Assembly: GCA_035607415.1 (NCBI GenBank)
Contig: DATNAQ010000173.1
Span: 22,842-86,841, forward strand
DNA: 64,000 bases
Direction of reading: 5' to 3'
Origin: JAQBQH01 sp035607415
GTDB lineage: Bacteria > Myxococcota_A > Polyangia > Palsa-1104
A program made the translations under genes and the position numbers. Within the stretch, counting starts at the first letter, position 1; each line of letters opens with the position of its first letter. Of this stretch, positions 34,373 through 43,211 are shown piece after piece. A model generated the notes under the pieces. It was not told where the DNA came from. It ran no database searches and saw only the letters and a list, made by a program, of their open reading frames with translations.

Positions 34373-35350
34373 TCAAATGGCCAGCGCCTTGCGCACCGCG
34401 GCAGCGAAGCGCTCCTCGGCCTCGTCGAAGCCGCCGGCGCTGGCGACGAAGTTCGCCGCTCCGCCCAGCGACTCCTCGAGCAGGCGCTCCCCGGCTCGAC
34501 CCCATTCGAGCCGCGCCCAGCGACGGAAGAAGTGCGCCTCCTTGTCGCCGAGGCCGTTGGCCGGCCGCGCGACGTGCCCGAGGATGTCCTCGGCGAGCGC
34601 CTCGATGCCCTCGCCGGTGGTGCCCGAGGTCTGCAACACCGCCGGCGGCCCGTCGCCGAACGGGCGTGACAGCGGCAGCGACGTGGTCAGCGAGGCCAGG
34701 AGGCGCCGCGCCGCTTTGGCCTCGTCGCACTTGTTGACGACGATGGCGTCGGGCACCTCCATGATGCCGGCCTTGAGCATCTGGATCTCGTCGCCGCCGA
34801 GCGGCTGCAGCACGAGGTACATGCGGTCCGCCAGCCAGCGCACGTCGACCTCGCTCTGCCCGATGCCCACGGTCTCGACGAACACGAGGTCGAAGAGGTG
34901 GTGCAAAAGCCGGCAGACCTGGAAGGTGTCGGGGCCGAGGCCGCCGAGCTCGCTCTCGCTCGACTGGCTGCGGAAGTAGAGCTGCGGGCGATCGACGGGG
35001 AAGCGCACGCGCACGCGATCGCCGAGCAGCGCGCCGCCCGAGGCCAGGCTCGACGGATCGACGGCGACCACCGCGATCGACAGATCGCGCGCAGCCGAGA
35101 GCGCGAGCGCCACGCGGCCGATCAGCGTCGACTTGCCGCTGCCGGGCGTGCCGGTGATGCCGATGAGGGCGGCGTGGCGGCGCTGCGGATGGGCGCCGAG
35201 GAGCTCGAGGATCCGACGGCGCCGCGCGGGCGCGTCGGGCCGCGCGTCCTCGAAGACGCCGACGAGATCGGCGATCGACAGCGTGTGAAACGCGAGCGCC
35301 CGCTCGATGGTTGCGGCGATCGCCCCGTCGCTGGCGTCGGGCGCGCTCAC
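34373..35350 (-). CDS. Second MeaB-type GTPase, partner of the MeaA-type mutase
   Basis: 325 residues from GTG 35350, overlapping the stop of the MeaA-type mutase gene (GTGA). G3E features: GITGTPGSGKSTLIGRVA (P-loop), AVDPSSLASGGALLGDRVRV, VFVETVGIGQSEVDVRWLADRMYLVLQPLGGDEIQMLKAGIMEVPDAIVVNKCDEAK. It diverges from the MeaB at 26212 in the switch III region (SQSSESELGGLG) and has its own mutase next door, so I infer a dedicated chaperone. A 34-base gap follows before icmF, with no terminator visible. Confidence 0.92.
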   Translation of the reverse strand: MSAPDASDGAIAATIERALAFHTLSIADLVGVFEDARPDAPARRRRILELLGAHPQRRHAALIGITGTPGSGKSTLIGRVALALSAARDLSIAVVAVDPSSLASGGALLGDRVRVRFPVDRPQLYFRSQSSESELGGLGPDTFQVCRLLHHLFDLVFVETVGIGQSEVDVRWLADRMYLVLQPLGGDEIQMLKAGIMEVPDAIVVNKCDEAKAARRLLASLTTSLPLSRPFGDGPPAVLQTSGTTGEGIEALAEDILGHVARPANGLGDKEAHFFRRWARLEWGRAGERLLEESLGGAANFVASAGGFDEAEERFAAAVRKALAI

Positions 35351-37353
35351 CGCTGGTCCACGCGCTCCTCGATGAGCCCGACGATGTCGGCCATCACGTC
35401 GACGAGCCCGAAGTCGGCGGGCGTGAAGATGCGGCGCACGCCGCGCTTCTTCAGCGCTTCGAAGTCGTCGGACGGGATGATGCCGCCCATCACGAGCTGG
35501 ATGCGATCGGCGGCGCCGGCCTTGGCGAGCCCGTCGAGGATCTGGCCGGCCAGCTCGACGTGCGAGCCGGACAGGATCGACGCGCCGATGACGTCCGCGC
35601 CCTCGGCGACGGCCGACTGCACGATCTCCTCGGGCGTGAGCCGAATGCCCGAGTAGATGACGTCGAAGCCGACGTGGCGCGCGGAGACCGCGATGACCTC
35701 GGCGCCGTTGGAGTGCCCGTCGAGGCCCGGCTTGCCGACGAGCAGGCGCGGCCGCCGCCCGAGGCGCGTCGTCAGCTTGGCGATGCGCGCGCGCAGCTCG
35801 GCGACGCGGTCGGTCTCGAGGCCGAGCTTCTGCCCGTCGACGCCGGTGGCGGGGCGGAACTCGCCGAAGACCTCGCGCAGCGTGTTGGCCCACTCGCCGG
35901 TGGTGACGCGGGCGAGCGCGCACTCGATCGACGGCTCCATCAGGTTCTCGCTGCCGCGGGCGGCGGCGCGCAGCCGCTCGAGCGCCGCGGCGGCGCGCTT
36001 CGGATCGCGCGATTTTCGCGTCTTTTCGAGCATCGCCAGCGTCTCGGTCACGGCGCTGTCGTCGACGCGGAAGATGCCGCCGTCCGACCCCGTGAGCAGC
36101 GGCGAGGGCAGCCCCTCGGAAAACTTGTTCTGCCCGACGACGATCTTCTCGCCGGTGTTGATGCGCCGCATGCGCTCGGCCATCGAGCGCACCAGCCGCG
36201 TCTTCATGTAGCCGCTCTCGATCGCCGACTTCACGCCGCCCATGTCGAGGATGCGCGCGATCTCGGCGCTCGCCTCCTTCTTGAGCGCCGCCACCTTCGA
36301 GGCGATGACCGGGCTGCCGTCGAAGAGATCGGCGTACTCGAGAAGATCGGTCTCGTAGGCGAGGATCTGCTGCAGGCGCAGCGACCACTGTTGATCCCAC
36401 GGCCGCGGCAGCGACAGCGCCTCGTTCCACGCCGGCAGCTGCAGCGCGCGGCAGCGGGCGTTGCGCGACAGCGTCACGCCCAGGGTCTCGAGGAGGATGC
36501 GCCAGGCGTTGTTCTCCGGCTGCTCGGCGGTCAGCCCGAGCGAGTTGACCTGCACGCCGTAGCGGAAGCGCCGCAGCTTCTCGTCAGTGACGCCGTAGCG
36601 GTCGCGGCACAGCTCGTCCCACAGCTCGGTGAACGCCCGCATCTTGCACATCTCTTCGATGAAGCGGATGCCGGCGTTGACGAAGAAGCTGATACGCCCG
36701 ACGAGGCGCGGAAAGTCGGCGGGCGGCACGTGGCCGCGGCTGCGCACGGTGTCGAGGACGCCGATCGCCGTCGAGAGCGCAAACGCGAGCTCTTCGACCG
36801 GCGTCGCGCCCGCTTCCTGCAGGTGATACGAGCAGACGTTCGACGCGTTCCAGTCGGGCACGCGATCGAGGCAGTACTCGTACATCTCGGCGATGAGACG
36901 GAAGCTCGCCTCGGGCGGAAAGATGTAGGTGCCGCGCGCGAGGTACTCCTTGACGATGTCGTTCTGCGTGGTGCCGGTGAGCTTGTCCTCGGGGATGCCG
37001 CGCTCGCGCGCCAGGCCGATGTAGAGCGAGAGCAGCCACATCGACGTGGCGTTGATGGTCATCGACGTGTTCATCTTGTCGAGCGGGATCTCGTCGAACA
37101 GAAGATGCATGTCGTCGAGCGAGTTCACCGGCACGCCGACCTTGCCGACCTCGGGGCGCGCGATCGGATGATCGGAGTCGTATCCGCACTGCGTCGGCAG
37201 GTCGAAGGCGATCGACAGGCCGGTCTGGCCGCGCGCCAGGTTCGAGCGGTAGAGCTGGTTCGACGCGCGTGGGCTCGAGTGGCCGGCGTAGGTGCGGAAG
37301 ATCCAGGGGCGATCCGGCGCCGGCTTCCCCTCTTTGTCGACGACGAGGTGCAT
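35347..37353 (-). CDS. meaA: MeaA-type acyl-CoA mutase (ethylmalonyl-CoA mutase family)
   Basis: 668 residues, single chain. Mutase domain: PWIFRTYAGHSSPRASNQLYRSNLARGQTGLSIAFDLPTQCGYDSDHP, MNTSMTINATSMWLLSLYIGLA, GTTQNDIVKEYLARGTYIFPPEASFRLI and NVCSYHLQEAGATPVEELAFALSTAIGVLD, all typical of MeaA/Ecm rather than MutB. B12 domain at the C-terminus: GKPGLDGHSNGAEVIA and MGGIIPSDDFEAL. Family members convert ethylmalonyl-CoA to methylsuccinyl-CoA in the ethylmalonyl-CoA pathway, or have related activities. ATG 37353 gives the family's normal N-terminus but has no good ribosome site (CACTCCCCTC precedes it). It lies 34 bases after the propeller lipoprotein gene. Confidence 0.93.
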   Translation of the reverse strand: MHLVVDKEGKPAPDRPWIFRTYAGHSSPRASNQLYRSNLARGQTGLSIAFDLPTQCGYDSDHPIARPEVGKVGVPVNSLDDMHLLFDEIPLDKMNTSMTINATSMWLLSLYIGLARERGIPEDKLTGTTQNDIVKEYLARGTYIFPPEASFRLIAEMYEYCLDRVPDWNASNVCSYHLQEAGATPVEELAFALSTAIGVLDTVRSRGHVPPADFPRLVGRISFFVNAGIRFIEEMCKMRAFTELWDELCRDRYGVTDEKLRRFRYGVQVNSLGLTAEQPENNAWRILLETLGVTLSRNARCRALQLPAWNEALSLPRPWDQQWSLRLQQILAYETDLLEYADLFDGSPVIASKVAALKKEASAEIARILDMGGVKSAIESGYMKTRLVRSMAERMRRINTGEKIVVGQNKFSEGLPSPLLTGSDGGIFRVDDSAVTETLAMLEKTRKSRDPKRAAAALERLRAAARGSENLMEPSIECALARVTTGEWANTLREVFGEFRPATGVDGQKLGLETDRVAELRARIAKLTTRLGRRPRLLVGKPGLDGHSNGAEVIAVSARHVGFDVIYSGIRLTPEEIVQSAVAEGADVIGASILSGSHVELAGQILDGLAKAGAADRIQLVMGGIIPSDDFEALKKRGVRRIFTPADFGLVDVMADIVGLIEERVDQR

Positions 37354-37387
37354 GAGGGGAGTGTAATGCGCTAGACGCGGTGTGTCA

Positions 37388-38608
37388 TCAGGGCGATTGG
37401 AAGGCGATGGCGGAGGGCGTGTCGCCGAGGTCGATCGGCGCGCCCGCCGTCGCCAGCGTGCCGTCGGCGGCGCCGACGTAGAGGCCCTGGGCGAGCTTGG
37501 TCGCATCGGCCGCGCCCGCGAACACGCCGACGCCGAGGTAGACCCTTTGATCGTTGCCGATCTGCACGAAGTTGATGAAGCCGGCCTTGCCGGTCACGTC
37601 GCTGCCGACGGCGCCCGTCGACGGATCCCAGGCCACGACCTTGGCCGAGCTGAGCTGCACCTGGCCCATCGCGTTCGGCTGCGGATCGAAGTACATGCCG
37701 ACGTACCACAGCTTCGACGACACGCGCGTGATCGAGAAGGGCCGCCCGCCGAGCGCCGTGTCGGTCGTGACGAAGCCGCTCGACTTCTGCGCCGCGAGAT
37801 CGACGCGCTCGATGCCGCTCGAGCCGTCGGGCACGGTGGTCAGATCCGACGACGTCGCGACGAGCACCTTGGAGCAGTCATCGCCCTCGGCGACGATGGC
37901 GCTCGGGTTCTTGCCGGTGAGCGAGATGAAGCCGGTGAGCGTGTCGGTCGCCTCGTCGATGACGGCGATGCGGCCGCCGGCGTAGGTCACGGTCGCGCCC
38001 TGGTAGGTGTAGCTCTCCGAGAGCGCGTAGATCGAGCCCTTGCACGCATAGAGGTTGGCGAGCTCGGGCATGCCGTCGCTGTCGGCGGCATCGGCGGGCA
38101 CGTTCACGAAGTGGGTGACGCCGGCGTTGGGCATCGACTCGTCGAGCACGCCGAGCGCGTGGGCGGCGTCGTTGCCGGCGAGCGTCACGTAGATCTTGGT
38201 CGACGCCGGATCGCGCAGGAAGTCGAACGGCGCCGAGGTGGTGTTGGGCGCCTCCGCCGAGCCGGTGGCGATCTCGGTCTCGACCTGGAGCTGCGCGAAG
38301 TCGTAGCGGCGCAGCGAGCCGACGGTGCGGTTGAGGACGTAGAGCTTGGTGCCGTCGGCGTTGGTGTACATGGTGACGTCGGGATCGAGCGTGGTGTCGA
38401 GCGCGGACACGATCTTCTGCGTCGACATCTCGACGGCGTCGAGCGTGCCGACGCCGCTGAAGTCGGGGTTGTAGTGCGACGTCGTCACCATGGCGCAGCC
38501 GACGCCCCAGCAGCCGCGGACGTCGCCGGGCGCGGGCGCGATCGAATTGCCGTTGCCGCAGCCGGCGACGGCGGCGGCAGCGACGACGAGCGAGAGGATC
38601 CTTTGCAT
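37388..38608 (-). CDS. Beta-propeller lipoprotein, BtuG-like, in the cobalamin operon
   Basis: 406 residues. Signal MQRILSLVVAAAAVAGC with a VAGC lipobox. The mature part has repeated strands of a YncE/YVTN-type propeller: GTKLYVLNRTVGSLRRYDF, STKIYVTLAGNDAAHALGVLDE, GGRIAVIDEATDTLTGFISLTGKNPSAI, SSKLWYVGMYFDPQ and DQRVYLGVGVFAG. Position right after a BtuB-like receptor and under a cobalamin riboswitch matches BtuG of Bacteroides, a surface propeller lipoprotein that captures B12 and hands it to BtuB. Sequence homology to BtuG is not shown here; the analogy rests on fold, anchor and context. AAGGAG lies about ten bases before the ATG, which is 15 bases after the receptor stop. Confidence 0.8.
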   Translation of the reverse strand: MQRILSLVVAAAAVAGCGNGNSIAPAPGDVRGCWGVGCAMVTTSHYNPDFSGVGTLDAVEMSTQKIVSALDTTLDPDVTMYTNADGTKLYVLNRTVGSLRRYDFAQLQVETEIATGSAEAPNTTSAPFDFLRDPASTKIYVTLAGNDAAHALGVLDESMPNAGVTHFVNVPADAADSDGMPELANLYACKGSIYALSESYTYQGATVTYAGGRIAVIDEATDTLTGFISLTGKNPSAIVAEGDDCSKVLVATSSDLTTVPDGSSGIERVDLAAQKSSGFVTTDTALGGRPFSITRVSSKLWYVGMYFDPQPNAMGQVQLSSAKVVAWDPSTGAVGSDVTGKAGFINFVQIGNDQRVYLGVGVFAGAADATKLAQGLYVGAADGTLATAGAPIDLGDTPSAIAFQSP

Positions 38609-38622
38609 GTTCGTGGTCTCCT

Positions 38623-40617
38623 TCATTTGCGAAACGTGAGCGACGCGTAGAACGCGCGTCCCGGCAGCGGGTAGTTGAAGTAGTCGACGAGCGGGTTGGA
38701 AACGGTGGTCGTGCCGCCGGCGGGCAGCTGCACCACGCGCAGGTCGGCGAGGTTGCGCACCTCGACGGTGGCGTAGAGCCAACGCCACTGGAACGACGCG
38801 CCGATGGCGTGCAGCACGCGCGCCGGGATCCAGGCGTTGTTCGCCTCGTCGCGATAGAGGCGGTCGACGTATTCGAGCTCGTACCAGGCGCCGAAGTGCC
38901 AGAGCGTGCCGTCGAGGCGCGCGGTGAGCTGATTCTGCGGCCGGCCGGGGATTTGGCCGCCGGGGCCGCTGAGCTCGCGCGCGTCGGTGTACGAGTAGTC
39001 GACGCGGGCCGCGACGTAGCGGCCCAAGGCGGCGCGCGCGCGCAGCTCGACGCCGAGCATGCGCGTGGGGCCGATGTTCTGCGCCGTGGTCGCGCGCGAG
39101 GCCGGCAGGTAGGCGATGGTGTCGTCGACGGCGCGGCCGAAGAAGCTCGACTCGAGCGAGGCGTGCAGCCGGCGCCGGTCGAGCGCGAGCGTGGCGCCGA
39201 CGTCGCCGGCCCACGCCGCTTCGGGTTTGAGCGTCTGCTGCGGCAGGATGAAGGCGCCGTCGCCGAAGAGCTCGAGCAGCGTCGGGAAGCGCACGAAGCG
39301 GCCGGCGGCGCCGCGGATCGTCAGCCAGCGGTTGACCCACAGGCGCGCGGTGACGCGGCCGGTGGGCGCCACGTCGCTCGTCGGCTCGAGCGCGCCGGCG
39401 AGCGGCACCGACAGATGGCTGTCTTCGCCGTCGAGGCGCAGGCCGGCGGTGAGGGTGAGCCGATCGGCGAACAGGTCGAGCTCGTCCTCGACGCCGACGG
39501 CACCGATGAGGCGCTCGGAGGCGCCGCCCGATTGCGACGGGAAGAGGAGATCGGTGGGCCAGCGCTCCTCGCCGCGCAGATCGGCGAGCAGGAGCCAGCG
39601 CTGATGGCGGCCCCAGGGCACGCGCACGCGCGCGTAGAGCCCCTGGGTGAACGCTTGCGCCTCGCTGATGGCGGCGCCGAACGGTCCCTGCTCGTCGCCC
39701 GGCGGGTTGGTGAAGCCGAGCCGCTCGTAGAGCAGCGACGCGGCGACGCGCCAGCGCCAGTCACCGATGCTGCCGTCGGTTTCGCCGTCGACGAGCGCGC
39801 GCGCCGAGACGAGGCGCGCGTGCAGGGATTCGGCGCCGGCGAGCCCGACGCCGGGCGCCCCCTGCTGCTTGACGTAGCCGTGCGTGCCGAGGCGAAAGTG
39901 GCGTCCGCTCACGGTGGCGTCGAGGGCGCCCTGATCGAAGCCGTTGTTGCGGCGCGTGCTGATGCGATCGTCCGACTGGTTGAAGAGGGTGCCGGCGGTG
40001 TCGTAGTAGGTGAAGTCGCCGGTGGCGCCGTTGTACGCGGCCGACAGATCGATGCGCAGGCCGCGATCCGAGCCGCTCCAGCCGACCGACGCGGCGCGCG
40101 CGCCGAACGAGCCGCCGCCGACCGATGCGCGCAGCTCGGGCACGAGCCGGCCCCGGCGCGTCACGAGGTTGATGGCGCCACCGACGGCGTCGGCGCCAAA
40201 TTCGATGGGCGGCACGCCCGGCCAGACCTCGACGCGCTCGAGCCCGGCGACCGAGAGCGCCGAGAGATCGATCGCGCCCACGGTGGCGCGCGTCAGCGGC
40301 AGGCCGTCGACGAGGATGGCGACTTCGTTGTCGGCCGAGCCGCGAATCGAGACCGAGGTGAACGAGCCGAGCCCGCCGCGCGACTTGACGAACACGCCGC
40401 TCTGGCCCTCGAGCAGATCGGCGACCGACGTCAGGCGCGCCGACGGCTGCGTGGCGTCGATCGAGGTGACCGTGGTCTGCGGCGCCGCGTGCACCGTCGA
40501 CTGATAGGCGGCCGCGTCGGGCTCGTCGGCGCGCGCGCGACGCGACACGGCCGCGGCGACGCCCACGAGCGCGCAGCAGAAGAGCAAAAGGGATGGGTGG
40601 CCGGTCCGGTCGCACAC
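38623..40617 (-). CDS. BtuB-like TonB-dependent receptor under a cobalamin riboswitch
   Basis: 664 residues from GTG 40617; GGGAGGAAG lies upstream as ribosome site. Signal peptide (LLLFCCALVGVAAAVSRRARA), then plug: PSARLTSVADLLEGQSGVFVKSRGGLGSFTSVSIRGSADNEVAILVDGLPL, GLERVEVWPGVPPIEFGADAVGGAINLVTRR. Beta-barrel follows, ending ...GRAFYASLTFRK. The length and plug motifs fit BtuB-type receptors. The cobalamin riboswitch directly upstream makes vitamin B12 (or another corrinoid) the likely substrate. First gene of the run that continues into the B12-dependent mutases. Confidence 0.93.
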   Translation of the reverse strand: MCDRTGHPSLLLFCCALVGVAAAVSRRARADEPDAAAYQSTVHAAPQTTVTSIDATQPSARLTSVADLLEGQSGVFVKSRGGLGSFTSVSIRGSADNEVAILVDGLPLTRATVGAIDLSALSVAGLERVEVWPGVPPIEFGADAVGGAINLVTRRGRLVPELRASVGGGSFGARAASVGWSGSDRGLRIDLSAAYNGATGDFTYYDTAGTLFNQSDDRISTRRNNGFDQGALDATVSGRHFRLGTHGYVKQQGAPGVGLAGAESLHARLVSARALVDGETDGSIGDWRWRVAASLLYERLGFTNPPGDEQGPFGAAISEAQAFTQGLYARVRVPWGRHQRWLLLADLRGEERWPTDLLFPSQSGGASERLIGAVGVEDELDLFADRLTLTAGLRLDGEDSHLSVPLAGALEPTSDVAPTGRVTARLWVNRWLTIRGAAGRFVRFPTLLELFGDGAFILPQQTLKPEAAWAGDVGATLALDRRRLHASLESSFFGRAVDDTIAYLPASRATTAQNIGPTRMLGVELRARAALGRYVAARVDYSYTDARELSGPGGQIPGRPQNQLTARLDGTLWHFGAWYELEYVDRLYRDEANNAWIPARVLHAIGASFQWRWLYATVEVRNLADLRVVQLPAGGTTTVSNPLVDYFNYPLPGRAFYASLTFRK

Positions 40618-40654
40618 GATCGCCGCTTCCTCCCGAAGGGCGGGTCATGACGCG

Positions 40655-40810
40655 TTGGGCCGGTCTCCTGGCTCGGACGCTCCGCTGCGGCCCTTCCCGA
40701 CGAGAAATCCGTCAGTGGGTGGCTTTCGACCACCGCAGCTTCGGCGCATCCTTACAGTCGCGGGGGCGGCTCCGGCTTTTCACCGGCTTCCCGTTCACCC
40801 AAGACGCGTG
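40655..40810 (-). promoter_or_regulatory. Cobalamin (AdoCbl) riboswitch
   Basis: On the minus strand the conserved core is plain: GGGAA-CCGGTGAAAAGCCGGAGC, then CCCGCGACTGTAAGG, a variable hairpin (TGGTCGAAAGCCACC), and the B12 box GCCAGGAGACC at 40672-40662. Binding of cobalamin normally shuts off the downstream transporter gene. Between the B12 box and the GTG (40617), the segment CCCGCCCTTCGGGAGG could pair and hide the GGGAGGAAG ribosome site, which would give translational control. A TTGACA box at 40873-40868, overlapping the stop of the diiron gene, may be part of the promoter. Confidence 0.96.
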
Positions 40811-40868
40811 ATGTCGCTGTTTGTCGTTGTTACGTCGCTCGCATCTGTGCCTCGCCGGAGGCGCGCTG

Positions 40869-41774
40869 TCAAGCGGGCTGGATCTGAACGTCGGAGCGGC
40901 GCGCCGACTTCTCGGCGGCGGCGGCGGAGAGGATGTTCTCGCCTTCGGTGAGCTGGCGCTTGCGCAGGCGGAACAGGCGCAGCGCCAGCCACGGCGGACG
41001 CAGCTTGAGGTCGTCTTCGTGCAAGAACAGGCGCGCCAGGTTCTCGGCGTAGGCGCGCGAGAGCTCGGCGAAGCTGATGCCGTCGAACGACTGCGCCACG
41101 CGCCGGCTCGCTGCCGACGAGGCGATCAGCATCCAGAAGAGCACGTGGTAGACGATGGCCAGCCGCACGCGGTCGCGCGCCGACACGCCGTGATGCTTTC
41201 TGAACTCGCGGATGAAGTGGACGTTGAGCGGCACGTGAAACGACTCGTCGCGCGCCAGGATGGTCAACATCTTGCGCACCGCCGGCTGCTTCACGCGCCC
41301 GAGCGCGATGCGATAGGTCGTCGAGCCGATGACCTCGAACATGAGGTTCGACAGCATGATCGTCGGCAGGTGGCGCGCCTTGGCGTACGTGCGATAGAAG
41401 AAGCCGGTCAAGCCGCCGAGCGGCTGCACGTCGGCGCCGATGTCGCGCAGAAAGTCGACGATGAGGCCGCGGTGCCAGTTCTCCTCGGCGCCGTAGAGGC
41501 GCAGGCACTCCGCGAGATCGGGATCGATCGCTTGCATCGCGGCGGCCAGGTTCTCCGCCTGCGACGACCCCGACTCCTCGGCGCGCAGCGCGGCGTTGAA
41601 GAACGAGATGCACGCCCGGCGCTCGGCCTCGCTGGCGAACTCCATCGGCGGCAGCTGCTCGTCGCCTTCGTACATGCTCTCGGCGCGCTGACGAAGCGTC
41701 TTCAGCCACCACGAGGTGGGACGGGAGACTGCGCTTCCAATGCGCCCGCGGCGCGCTGAGTGCAACTCGTTCAT
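40869..41774 (-). CDS. Ferritin-like diiron protein
   Basis: 301 residues, almost all helical. Possible metal ligands of a ferritin-like diiron centre: RAEESGS (~68), GAEENWHRG (~95), MFEVIGSTTY (~145) and RDESFHVPLNVHF (~175), i.e. repeated E and ExxH motifs. The N-terminal SRPTSWWLKTLRQRAE resembles the entry of desaturase- or oxygenase-type four-helix bundles. Substrate unknown. ATG 41774 preferred over TTG 41789 since GAGGCGAG precedes it. The stop is ~60 bases upstream of the riboswitch on the same strand; a GCCTC-CGGC-GAGGC hairpin between them may end its transcript. Confidence 0.72.
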   Translation of the reverse strand: MNELHSARRGRIGSAVSRPTSWWLKTLRQRAESMYEGDEQLPPMEFASEAERRACISFFNAALRAEESGSSQAENLAAAMQAIDPDLAECLRLYGAEENWHRGLIVDFLRDIGADVQPLGGLTGFFYRTYAKARHLPTIMLSNLMFEVIGSTTYRIALGRVKQPAVRKMLTILARDESFHVPLNVHFIREFRKHHGVSARDRVRLAIVYHVLFWMLIASSAASRRVAQSFDGISFAELSRAYAENLARLFLHEDDLKLRPPWLALRLFRLRKRQLTEGENILSAAAAEKSARRSDVQIQPA

Positions 41775-41960
41775 CCACTCGCCTCGCAAAAATCGGCAGC
41801 GATATCCACGCTTGCCAGCTGGTCTGAATACTCCAGATATGGACGGATGTCACGTCCCTGATGCGACGATTGGGGCCGAGGCTGCATTCACCGGCATGTT
41901 ACGGTCGAGGACGCGAATCTTGTCTGCGCATGGGTTGTATGCACCCTGGGTCACGGCGCG
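41775..41960. other. Divergent intergenic region
   Basis: 186 bases between the diiron gene and the HExxH lipoprotein gene. It must hold the promoters of both, but I see no clear consensus or palindrome. Confidence 0.4.
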
Positions 41961-43175
41961 ATGATCCGTTGGCCGGCAACCTCGTACGCGCTCGCCGTCG
42001 CGTGGCTGGCCGCGGTCGCGTGCGCCGCGATCGGCTGCGCGCATCCGGCCGCATCCTCGCCGTCACCGGCGCCGCCGCCGGCCGCCGCCGGAGAGCCGTT
42101 CGGCGATCCCACCGGGATGATGATCGCGCTCGAGGACGTGCGCGGCATCTACCTGCCCAAGCGGCCGCGCATGGTGCCGCTCGACGACGCCGCGTTCACC
42201 GAGGCGTGCCTGAAGAACCGGCGCGCGGTGGCGTGGCACGTCGGCGACGAAGCCGACTGGCAGGCGTCGGGCCGGGCCGGCCAGGCGGAGACGAGCTTTC
42301 GCGCCGACTGCGTCGTCACGGTCGCGTTCTACGAGCGCGCCGGCGATCGCGTGGTCCTCCGGCGCGACACCTTCGCGCGGCTGCCGCAGCCCAAGCAGGT
42401 CGAGCTCGTCGCGCACGAGCTGGTGCACGCGCTACAGGTGCACGCGCTGCCGCCGCCGCCGCCGGAGATGACGACCGACGCGCGGTTCGCGCTCGCCGCG
42501 CTCGTCGAAGGCGACGCCAACGTCACGACGCTCGCCTTCGTGCTGAAGCTCGAGGGCAAGTCGCTCGCGAGCGAGCGGGCGCGGCTGTGGACCGGCATCA
42601 GCGCGCGCGAGGCCCGCTCGCTCCGCGACATGCGCTTCTTCCAGGACTGGCTCGGCGCGCGCTTCGTGCTCGAGCTCTACCAACGCGGCGGGTTCGCCGC
42701 CGTCGACGACGCCTTCGCGCATCCGCCGAAGTCGACGGCCGAGATCATTCACGCCAACCGCTACCTCGAGCCGCAGGCGCCGCCGACCAACGTGTCGACG
42801 CAGCTGCCGCTGCCGGCGCCGTTCGCCACCTTCGGCACGCTGGTGTTCGGCGAGCGCGGGATGCGGGGGATCCTGGCGGAGTGCGTGCCGCCCGACGTGG
42901 CGATGGAGGTGGCGGCCGAATGGGACGGCGACGAGATCACCGTGGCGAAGTCGCCGCCGTCGGTGACGCCGATGCGCCGCTGGGTAACCGCCTGGCGCAG
43001 CGAGGAGGCGGCGAAGCGCTTCGGCGAGGTCGTCGGCGCCAGCAACGTCTGCCTGTTTCACGGCGGCGCGAGCATCGCCGCGCGCGGACGCGTCGTCGTC
43101 ATCGTGACCGGAGCCGAGGCCGCGGTGCGTCAGCGGCACGCGCGCGAAGTGCTCGCCGACGTGCTGCAGCCTTGA
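41961..43175 (+). CDS. Lipoprotein with a zinc-protease HExxH motif
   Basis: 404 residues. Signal/lipobox AVAWLAAVACAAIGC, then a Pro/Ala-rich spacer. HELVH at 152-156 follows a strand (VVTVAFYERAGDRVVLRRDTFARL) and a helix (PKQVELVA); Glu183 in LVEGDANV is placed as the third ligand of a gluzincin. The C-terminal half has TFGTLVFGERGMRGILAECVP and a VVVIVTGAEAA strand. It looks like a surface or periplasmic metalloprotease with no named family that I recognise; proteolysis is inferred only from the motif. Confidence 0.7.
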   Translation: MIRWPATSYALAVAWLAAVACAAIGCAHPAASSPSPAPPPAAAGEPFGDPTGMMIALEDVRGIYLPKRPRMVPLDDAAFTEACLKNRRAVAWHVGDEADWQASGRAGQAETSFRADCVVTVAFYERAGDRVVLRRDTFARLPQPKQVELVAHELVHALQVHALPPPPPEMTTDARFALAALVEGDANVTTLAFVLKLEGKSLASERARLWTGISAREARSLRDMRFFQDWLGARFVLELYQRGGFAAVDDAFAHPPKSTAEIIHANRYLEPQAPPTNVSTQLPLPAPFATFGTLVFGERGMRGILAECVPPDVAMEVAAEWDGDEITVAKSPPSVTPMRRWVTAWRSEEAAKRFGEVVGASNVCLFHGGASIAARGRVVVIVTGAEAAVRQRHAREVLADVLQP

Positions 43176-43211
43176 GCGCCGGATGCGGAGTGTTGAGGTA
43201 AACTGCCGGAC

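Noticed and set aside
38609..39340. N-terminal extension of the BtuG-like lipoprotein into the receptor gene
   Set aside because: AAGGAG and a perfect lipoprotein signal mark ATG 38608; the upstream frame overlaps the receptor barrel and is Arg-rich.
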